A stretch of 64,000 nucleotides of DNA, taken from contig CH002898.1 of the NCBI GenBank assembly GCA_000149265.1, positions 409,604 to 473,603 of the forward strand. Direction: 5' to 3'. Positions 48,325-64,000 of the stretch are shown here, piece after piece (position 1 is the stretch's first letter; the number at the start of each line of letters is the position of its first letter). The notes beneath the pieces are model-generated. The model saw only the letters and a program-made list of their open reading frames with translations, ran no database searches and was not told where the DNA came from. Source of the DNA: Ciona savignyi (lineage: Eukaryota > Chordata > Ascidiacea > Phlebobranchia > Cionidae). A program made the position numbers and the translations under genes.

Positions 48325-51300
48325 ATGCTTAGAACATTAGCAAGGCTTCGGTAACGTTTTTATAATTGTTACGAAGTAAGTTAAACTTGATTTATTGGTT
48401 GTTATGTCACAGTGGCAAGCGTAGGAAGAAAGGGAAAGCTGGAGATTCGAATTCGAACGATTTAGATGCATCTGCTGACAATGGTATGAGCTTTTTGCGG
48501 TTGCGGTTATTAATATGATCTCATAAAGAAAATGAAAAATCTGATTAATTAATATTTGACTTTATCAACTACAATTTACTCAAGCAGAATCAATTTCGCG
48601 AAATTCGTCAAAAAATTCTATGTCCGATCTTGCTGGTTGTGATGACGCAGCATCTGTTGATGACGTAATAGATCCGGTTCCATCCGACGAAGAAAAAGAG
48701 GACGAGGAACAACCAAAAGTTGTGAAGCCTGACACGGAAATAAAAGTGGATGATTTATATGATGTCTATAACACTAAACATGCAGATGAAGACCGATTGT
48801 TCCGAGCAGAGTTCCAGGTTCGACCTTTAGTCGTGACATGGTGGTATTTATTATGGATTAACCAGTATAACGTGGCTTGGGGCAATGATTGAAACATGCA
48901 TACAATTCAATTTGTTAAACTGACATTACACGATCTTTTAAAACATGATTAGAGACAACGTCACACTAGAACATCATTTATTTACTTGGTCAGCAAAGCG
49001 TATTGGGCCAATACAATATTATCCGTATAAATAAAAAGATTAACACAACTGGTACCATGAATAATATTAGAATAAACATAATTCTTGCTGGTCTGGGTCA
49101 TATAAAAAGACGTCTAATTTATCGAGTCACTACCACCCTAATTCATTTTGATTTAAATATTTGAAAAAAATAACTTAACACACAGAATAATAGGTAACAA
49201 CAACTATATAAACAACTTATGATAGTTAGTTACTCAGAAATCGAGAAAGCAGCTCCGATTTGAGAATATTCGATTTTTATATCGCACTAATTGGGGTGTA
49301 AGGTTAAGTCTAAAATGAATCATAATATACAGCGGGAGAATTCGATGAGAATCAGTGTTAGCGGTTTGTTTGATATTCATTCTTGTATGTCCTTCCAATC
49401 ACTCCAGAAACGACCAACTTTCCATTGCAGTCAATGCCAGCATACGTTGCAAGCTTGAATCCCGTTGCCGACTACGCCAAGCTTCCACAAAATAAGGATA
49501 AAAACCGATACAAGAACGTCATTACATGTGCGTTATTGTTACTTTTATATATTCCATAAAATGACGTCATTATTAACGAAGGTGACGACAGCAGAGTGAA
49601 ACTTTCCCCCATCGAAGGCGACGTGTACTCTGATTACATCAACTCGTCGTTTATTGACGTAAGTAATAATGACGTAATCTATGACGTGTGGATGACTGTG
49701 ACGTTACAACAGGGATATGACGTAGAGAGAAAGTTCATCGCCGCTCAGGGCCCGAAGGAAAATACTTCGGAAGATTTCTGGAGGATGATCTGGGAATACA
49801 AATGTTACGTCATAGTGATGATCACCGAACTTCGCGAACTAGGAAGGGTGAGTTATGACGTCACAACAAATAGCGGTATGCATGACTAACCCGGGATGAT
49901 GTCATGTATTACCTAATAACCCGGTGTAATCTACAGCAATACACTACTCGTCTCCCTTCCCCCTTCCAAGGACAGGTATCACTTTTCCTTTGTGACGTAT
50001 TTCCCAATAAAAACGCGCTTGGAAAAAGGTTGCCATCGAAATCCTCTTTCTTTCCTTTTCAGTTTATTTGGGTTTCTACTGACAGTCCTGTGATGTCATT
50101 TATGTTGCTTTGCTTGCTGTCGATTTTATTTGGTTATACCAAAATACGCATGCCCATACGTCATCAATATTTCTGTACAGAAAAAATGCGAACAATATTG
50201 GCCGGAAGCGGAAACTATGCAATTTGGGAAAATCCGAGTTCAACTCGATGATGTTGTCGACTACGGAAGTTTCGTGGAAAGGTTACTGAAGGTCACTCAC
50301 GCCGACCAAGATGACGTAAGGCAGAGAAATAGTGATTTTCATTGATGATGTCATTTTTCAAATGGTTAATTTGACGTAACAATAGACATCGAGAACCATA
50401 CACCAGTTCCAATATCGCGCGTGGCCCGATCACGGAGTTCCGAAAACAACCTCAGAAATTTTCCGATTTCGTTCCCGCGCACTCGAGGCCCAGTCCCGTT
50501 GTGACTTCACAGGTGGTCCCATTGTCGTCCACTGTAGGTGAGTTTAACACGACGAACCGCTGATAACAATGTTGTTTGTTGTAAACAACAGTTTTCTCTT
50601 CACAGCGCAGGCGTCGGTCGAACCGGAACATTCATCGTTTTAGATATTCTTATTGACAAGTTAAAGAACGACTCCATTATTGATATTTATGACATCATAG
50701 CTAATCTACGAACAAAACGAACAGAGATGGTTCAAAGTTTGGTAAGTCATGGTGAATCTGTGAGATAGTATCAGTTGTATACATTTTACTTCAAGTTGGA
50801 GGACACATATTTTACATGCAAAAAAGTAAAGGGCCTATATATTCCCTTTTCACATTTTGGCTAGAAACATTGCAATACTTACTTGTGTCTGCAAGCACAT
50901 ACCAAACCATGCAATGTGTAGGTATATATACATTGCCTACAGATGATTAAATATAAATGTGCAGTTTACCTCCGTTTTACTATTATGTAAAAACGTCAAG
51001 CTTTGAGTGGGGTTAGGTATTTAAGGATTCACCGAAAACGACTGAAGTACCAAGAATTAATTGTTCGCAACTGTTTCATCCACATAAACGTTAGACCGGT
51101 TATAAACAAGAGAGTCGCTACACATGTAAAACCGTTGTTGTATATCCTTTCGTCGAAACCTGATAGACTAGTATATGTTTTATGACGCTGCACTGTTAAT
51201 TAGTAATACCACATACCCCTAAGTTATTAAATCAAACTTCTATAGACGTGATCTTTACTTGAGTGAATGTAAATACGTTATTTTACATGGATGAACGTTT

Positions 51301-54300
51301 CAGCTCGGTTGCATAGTTGATTCCTGTTGAAACTCGTTTTACGAACTCTATGCTCCTTTAATTTAGGGGAGGGTCTACTTTAGTTTAAATATACAGATAA
51401 AGGTGATCTGGCCTGATTTAGATAACATTTTCAAAGGTGTTACAAATAACCAATCCCGGTTAGCTCCCCCATCCGCCCCCCGTGATGATGAGAAGTATGA
51501 AGCTGGGTCAACGCACTAAAATTAGATTCGAACACATATATAGTTTAAGATATTTAACATTTTCATGCCTACTATATGATATGGTATATTCTTGTTTTAA
51601 TCTGGAAATTATTAAGCGCCAAGGACTGTGTCATACCGGCAATCGTCATATTAACTTGTGTCCTCTAGGTTCAGGCGATGCGCCTTACCCAAGGATACAG
51701 TCGAACGAGCAAATGGCTGGTTTAGAATCGAAAACCTTTTGTCTGAAAACCAACGCTGTGACCGATCGAGTTACGCGGTAGTTATCTAGCGCGAGGTGAC
51801 TGCAACTCCATGCATTGTCGGTTGTCGCACAAGATGTTTTGCTGCTGAATATTTATCTTGTTAGTTACCGTTCTCTCACACCACTCCAGTCTTATTTATC
51901 TAAGTCGACAAACAGTTTTTTAGAACAAAGTTTTAAAAAATATGGTATCTCCATTTGAGTAACTAAAATGATATATGTCGTTAATCTTATTATTTAAAGG
52001 GACTATCACATTAATCATTATGACGTTGTAATGGACCCCGATTACGTACTTGCAAGAAAATTGTTTTCATAGACGGCCAGAAAAAAAAAAATTTGCCAAT
52101 CACTATTTTTTTATATTACATTACCTAACAATGTCAAATACATTAAGGTTATCATTTACACAGCCTTTAAACTGTCGGCCCTTTGTTTTTTTATTGTGCA
52201 ATGGAAGCCTGAAAAGTTAATCTTCTTTTCTTTGATTTTTGTCATTAAACTTGTTTGTCTTGGTTTTGGTAGTTTAAGAGGCGATGTTTTTTAGTGAAAT
52301 CTAGCTCTGTTTACCGAAATGGTTCACAAAACACTTTGTGTGGCAGTTTCGAAAAGTGTATGGCAGTTTCGAAAAGTGTGTGACAGTTTCGAAAAGGAAG
52401 GCGTGTTTGAGTATAATACATACATAACATCCAGTCAATATTCCACATACAGTTAAAAAAGAAACATTATTATTTTCCCATTTTTTACATAAATTATCTC
52501 TAGTCTGTTAGATCTGTTTTCTTGCGATAGTGTCTTCGGCGTCCTTAGCAGCTTTGACAACGATTGATAAAATTGTATTTCGTACTATGTATTGGTACAA
52601 TAGACCATAAAATTCCTTTTTTTATACTGTAAAAAATATCAGAAAGTTATTAGTGACGCCGATTCCACATTTCAAGTTGCCTTAACTTTAACGGTTAAAT
52701 TGTTATATTATGACGTCACAGGACCAATATGTCTTCCTTCACAAACTGGCAACAGAGGTACATTTGTTCGGTAATACTGACGTCACAAGTGAAGAATTTT
52801 TATCAAGATATGCATCACTAGAAAGGTAAAATTTAAATTCAACTTAGTTGGATCTTTTTACAGCCTAATATGCTAACAAATATGTGTCACAGTGATCACG
52901 GATTTGAAAAGGAATTTACGAATTTATCGATGACGTGTACTTCCAATCCCAGGCTCGGATCTGGGACATTCCCTAACAACGTAAATAAAAATAGAAATCA
53001 AGATATTATTCCCTGTAAGTGCTACCAAATCTCTTTGCAATTATGGTTTTATAAACACTTTCACTACACAGACGAGCATAGTCAAGTGTTCATCCGCATG
53101 CGGCCTGCCGAGCAAACACCGCCATACGCGAACGCATCCATTGTGCAGGTACACTTTACCAGTTGTATGACGTCATAATCATATGCGTTATTTTTTTCAG
53201 TGTTATGACGTGAAACACAATATGATTGTGACGCAAGCCCCCATGCAAAATACGATGGAAGAATTCTGGCGTGTCGTCATGGACAACAACGTCAAATGCA
53301 TCGTTATGCTTTGTCCGCTCAAATTTGATGATGCAGTATGTCGCTTTGTTACGTAACAGTGGCGTCATAATTATAGGTTGTTTTTAGGAATACTGCGCGG
53401 AATATTGGCCAATAAACGACTGTATGGAAATCGGGGAAATCAAAATCAATAACGACGCCACACAAGAACATGATGGTTTTGTGGAAACTACGCTTTTGCT
53501 CTCAGAAAATCTTGTAGATAAGGTGACTTTTGAGTTTTAAAATTTTATCCAAGTAATTATGGGTCCCAATTGAAAAATTGGGACACATATTGTTTTTGTC
53601 CGTTTTTTTTTCTTTTTTTTTTTTTTTCTTCGTCAAAGGTTTCACAGGCATGGCATGGCGCCCCGACATCTACCAGAAGGAATAATGGAATCGTAATAAA
53701 ATTAAGCCATTTGTTAGACAACATGGTCTAGATATGCAGAAACCAAAATTTTGCGTGATAAATCATGGGGAATTCCCCTGGGAGGTTAAAAACCAAAACG
53801 GTATTTTTTATAAAAAAATTAGCTTTTTGTGGCATAGCGCTTAAACAGCTGCTCCAATTTGAATAAGATTTGGTAGAATGTAAATGCATTAGACACTAAT
53901 TTAACACTTGGAAAAAATAAAAAATTTACTTAGGGAAATACCCTAAAAATAAGATTTTGTTCTCAAATCTTGATTGTGACAGGCATGGCATGTCGCCCCG
54001 ACATCTACCAAAAGGAATAATGAAATCGTAATGAAACTTAGCCATTTGTTAGACAACATGGTCTAGATATGCAGAAACCAAAATGTTGAGTGATAAATCA
54101 AGGGGAATTCCCCTGAGACGTTAAAATCCAAAAGGTTTTTTTCCAATAAATTAGCTTTTTGGGGCATATAGCGCTGGAACGGCTGCTCTAATTTTGATCA
54201 GATTTGGTGAAATGTTGGACTATTAGACACTTTGTGCCAATTAAAAGAAAGAAAACATTTACTTAGGGTAATTACGTTAAAAACGACGATATGTTCCTGA

Positions 54301-55273
54301 ATTACGTTTGTGACTGGCATGCCATATCGCACTGACAAATAAGACAAGCAGTCGACAAATCAGATTAAAACTTTAAGAATTGTTACATAACATGACCCAC
54401 ATATGTAAAAACAGAAACTTATCTACTAAACCTAGGGGAATTCCCTGACACATGAAAAACTAAATCGGGCTGTTTTGGCAATTTAGCTTCATTTCACTTC
54501 AGCGCTTGAAAAGAAGGTTTAATTTAAAATATTTGTGGTGAAAATGTTCGTAAATTTAAGACGTTTATTCTTTTTTAACTACACATGGAAAAGAAGTTTG
54601 GCTTGATAACTATGGGACCCATGCGTTTATGCTTGCAGAAACAAACTACATATACTTAGTGTATGAAATACAAATTGTGGTTAGGGACCCTGTAGCATGA
54701 GTATATGGCCTACAACATGTGGTTTACAAATAGTGGTGGTTAAACACGTGGTTGACACTCTCTAGTTCTTAATGTTTTTTTAGACTCCAATAAAGGTGAC
54801 TTTCCTGCGCCAACTGGGGTGGGTAAACGAAGATGAACTTTCACCGGAAGGAGTCTCTGTTTTAATAAAACTTGCAACAATGGTTGCAGAGGTCATGGGC
54901 GCAGAAGCAGAGGGAATGCGCCCCCGTGTGTTGGTGCACTGCAGGTTCGTTACCGTCCTATCATAAATCGACGATTATTACGTCATTATTACTGTCATAG
55001 TGACGGTGCTGGAAGATCCGGAATATTTTGTTCCATTGTCAACATTCTGGAACGATTGAAACGCGAAAATACGATTGACATCTTTCGAAGCGTGAAAGAT
55101 CTTCGTGATTGTCGACCTAAACTAGTTCGTACCAAGGTAAAACACCACCTAGTGTCACATAGAAACAAAAAAATAACGTAATTATTTCACAGGAGCAATA
55201 CAAATTGTGTTATGACGTGATTAAACACCATCTGACGCCGTGCAATGATGAACAACCTGTTACGTCGTTATAA
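48325..55273 (+). CDS. Two-domain protein tyrosine phosphatase, PTPRA/PTPRE class
   Basis: Seventeen exons join in phase to 669 residues: 48325-48350, 48413-48483, 48588-48817, 49431-49527, 49582-49658, 49713-49847, 50181-50315, 50386-50537, 50606-50741, 52722-52825, 52893-53014, 53072-53148, 53201-53335, 53388-53522, 54784-54944, 55001-55136, 55193-55273. D1 is a competent phosphatase: [22 protein letters not shown], the WPD loop RAWPDHGVP, the P-loop [11 protein letters not shown] and QSLDQYVFL. D2 keeps Cys and Arg ([11 protein letters not shown]), but its WPD loop reads GWVNED and its KNRY motif is gone, so it is probably inactive or weak. The linker [10 protein letters not shown] and the D2 entry GFEKEFTNL match PTPRA/PTPRE. 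The N-terminus ([17 protein letters not shown], then a Ser/acidic stretch) has no signal or membrane helix, like cytosolic PTP-epsilon. Receptor exons, if any, were not found. Confidence 0.88.
51610..51800 (-). mobile_element. Degenerate SINE (family 1) in a PTP intron
   Basis: Keeps GGCAATCGTCATATTAACTTG, TTCAGGCGATGCGCCTTACCC and AAGGATACAGTCGAACGAGC in minus orientation. Strongly decayed. Confidence 0.5.
53575..54780 (+). repeat. Direct repeats of an unclassified dispersed family in a PTP intron
   Basis: Two clear units (about 53640-53970 and 53984-54305) share CAGGCATGGCATG, CGCCCCGACATCTACCA, TTAGACAACATGGTCTAGAT and GGGGAATTCCCCTG. A third, weaker unit follows (54305-54560). The block starts beside a short palindrome (TCCCAATTGAAAAATTGGGA). 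It ends with GTTAAACACGTGGTTGACACTCTC. It fills almost the whole intron 53523-54783. No coding capacity. Confidence 0.75.
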
Positions 55274-55417
55274 TATTTCTTTATGTCGTCATTGGCGTCA
55301 CACTGCTTTATTCTTCGATTGTTTGTACAAATATATGAGTGCAATAGACGGCCTAGTAATGACATCACAATGCATTATGCACTCCACTTCTGATTATAAA
55401 AACAATATACAAGAAAA
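55274..55417. other. Convergent 3' ends of PTP and K2P genes
   Basis: Only 144 bases separate the two stop codons. A minus-strand AATAAA (55312-55307) would serve the K2P transcript close to the PTP stop. The PTP 3' UTR probably extends into K2P sequence. The mature mRNAs are therefore likely to overlap antisense. Confidence 0.5.
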
Positions 55418-62736
<7,319 letters not shown>

Positions 62737-64000
62737 GAAAACATTACCCATGACAACAAAACACTACCTAAATATAAGTTTGTGTTAAATCTACAACCAT
62801 CACCAAGCCCCACCAATTCGTTCTCCCTTTTTCTCTCTCATTGCCTTTCTTATTTCTTCTTTTTTTGTACTTTCTCTTTTTCTGTAATAACTGATGAAAG
62901 AAACCCGTGAGCTGGCGAACGGCTGCGTCAGTAGCATCTCAGCGAGTCGGAAATAAAACATTGTCGGAATATGCCACGTTTATTGTCAGGTAATTCGTAA
63001 TCACGGTCGAGTTACCCAAGCTGTTACAAAGTGGTGCAAATTATGTATCAAAATGACATTAGTTTTATTTTTATGTACAGGCCACTTGAACCCACAAAGC
63101 AATCTTCCAATTACGCACGATAGCAAAATTTGAACCCGCAACCTTATGATCGTTGGTACAACGCGTGAGCTTAAATGTACGATTTGCGACAGAGAACCCA
63201 CCCATACGTCCAGTCAACAAATCAATCAGTATGCTGATTAATTATGGTGTTGCAGGCTCCACGATATGTAAGAGTCCACTGGGTCGATGAAATGCCAGTA
63301 AACAAAACACAAACATCAGGTTGTACAGGTTCGAAAAACGCCACTTCGGGCAAGAGGACCAGCGCACTACATTACGCAATAAAACTAATTATCCGTTACA
63401 TTAAGGTGAACCTAACCTCTATATGTAAAAACGATGATTTAAACATTAACACGGTTACGTAACAAACGATAGATAAATCAGCCTCGAAACCGGAATTCAC
63501 GGATGGCGTAACAATAGGCTTTAAACAACATCTCAACCGCAAGATCCCCCCTCACCGTCATTGTTTGGTTTCGAGCCTTTCCCGGTTTTTCTGGATCGTT
63601 TGTCGCGTGTAATTCTAGAACAACACTGAATTTTTGGCGTTTTGCCATTTGTACTTCAGGGCATTTAACCATCATTACAGACCGCGGCAAAAGTTAAGTG
63701 CCCCTTACATGCCGACATCCTCTGTTAACTTTAAGTCACAACATGTATGGTTCTCTTCCGCAAGTGCGGATGCATTATAACATGCTTTGAATTTTTGTTT
63801 AAATATCAAGGATTTTTAAATTTAGATTCCATATTGCTTTATGCATTAAAAAGAGTTCTTAGCATCGCGGAGGTAACGCACCAATTCATCTGAACTGTGG
63901 AATAGTTCTTAAGTGAAACAATCGAATTATTTTATTTTTAAAAAGAGCAGCACGTGGCGAGCATCTGTCAAATTGATTGGCCGACTTGGTGTCCGGTATT
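62737..64000. other. Upstream of the K2P gene; no confirmed gene
   Basis: Contains the presumed K2P promoter, without an obvious TATA box. A degenerate tRNA-like stretch lies at about 63120-63190 (minus: CTCACGCGTTGTACCAACGA, then GGTTGCGGGTTCAAATTTTG). An open minus-strand frame at 63478-63675 (Met at MMVKCPEVQMAKRQKFSVV, ending REFRFRG) is uninterrupted for about 65 codons, but I recognise no family and see no splice context. It may be a terminal exon of a gene to the right, or noise. Confidence 0.45.

Overview
The window looks like part of a compact invertebrate-chordate genome, most likely an ascidian tunicate (Ciona-like). This is an inference. It rests on chordate-type gene content (a full-length myomesin, a TASK-type K2P channel, MEGF8), many introns of only about 50-55 bases, and dispersed tRNA-derived SINEs. 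Nearly all genes are split into small exons. I rebuilt the models by hand from GT-AG sites, codon phase and family conservation; there is no transcript evidence.

Layout: (1) 100-6480 +, the 3' part of MEGF8, 12 exons including an 18-base microexon. (2) 7550-10039 +, peflin (penta-EF-hand), 4 exons. (3) 12593-15408 +, CMP-sialic acid synthetase, 6 exons, single-domain form. (4) 22192-16345 -, the axonemal dynein assembly factor DNAAF3, 11 exons, with a 100-base assembly gap in one intron and an unresolved phase conflict at the last junction. (5) 22635-22450 -, mitochondrial ATP synthase epsilon, facing a small unknown gene at 22789-23116 +. (6) 24575-26935, a Kolobok-type DNA transposon with ~590-base terminal inverted repeats, TTAA target duplications, a THAP-domain ORF and a convergent P2X7-tail-like Cys-rich ORF. 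(7) 32700-28400 -, a secreted astacin metalloprotease with an antistasin-like segment and three ShKT domains, 15 exons. A possible small ShK-like gene lies upstream. (8) 35419-46702 +, myomesin with the canonical 2 Ig - 5 FnIII - 5 Ig order, 34 exons, plus an apparent alternative terminal exon at 37322-37710. (9) 48325-55273 +, a two-domain protein tyrosine phosphatase of the PTPRA/PTPRE class with a cytosolic start. (10) 62736-55418 -, a TASK-type K2P potassium channel with a very long cytoplasmic tail, convergent with the phosphatase.

Repeats: one tRNA-derived SINE family is scattered in both orientations from 0.4 to 51.8 kb, including one copy nested inside another. A second tRNA-like family clusters in astacin and K2P introns. 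A third, unclassified family fills a phosphatase intron and recurs in a K2P intron. A self-complementary minisatellite sits in a myomesin intron.

The most notable signals are: the MEGF8 microexon that encodes the core of the MASRPFA motif; the myomesin short-isoform exon; the dense clustering of the palindrome TGACGTCA (27 copies between 35.8 and 58.2 kb, one found elsewhere); the unusual Kolobok element; and the self-complementary minisatellite. The genes are otherwise independent and do not form an operon or a single pathway. I found no clearly new multi-gene system.
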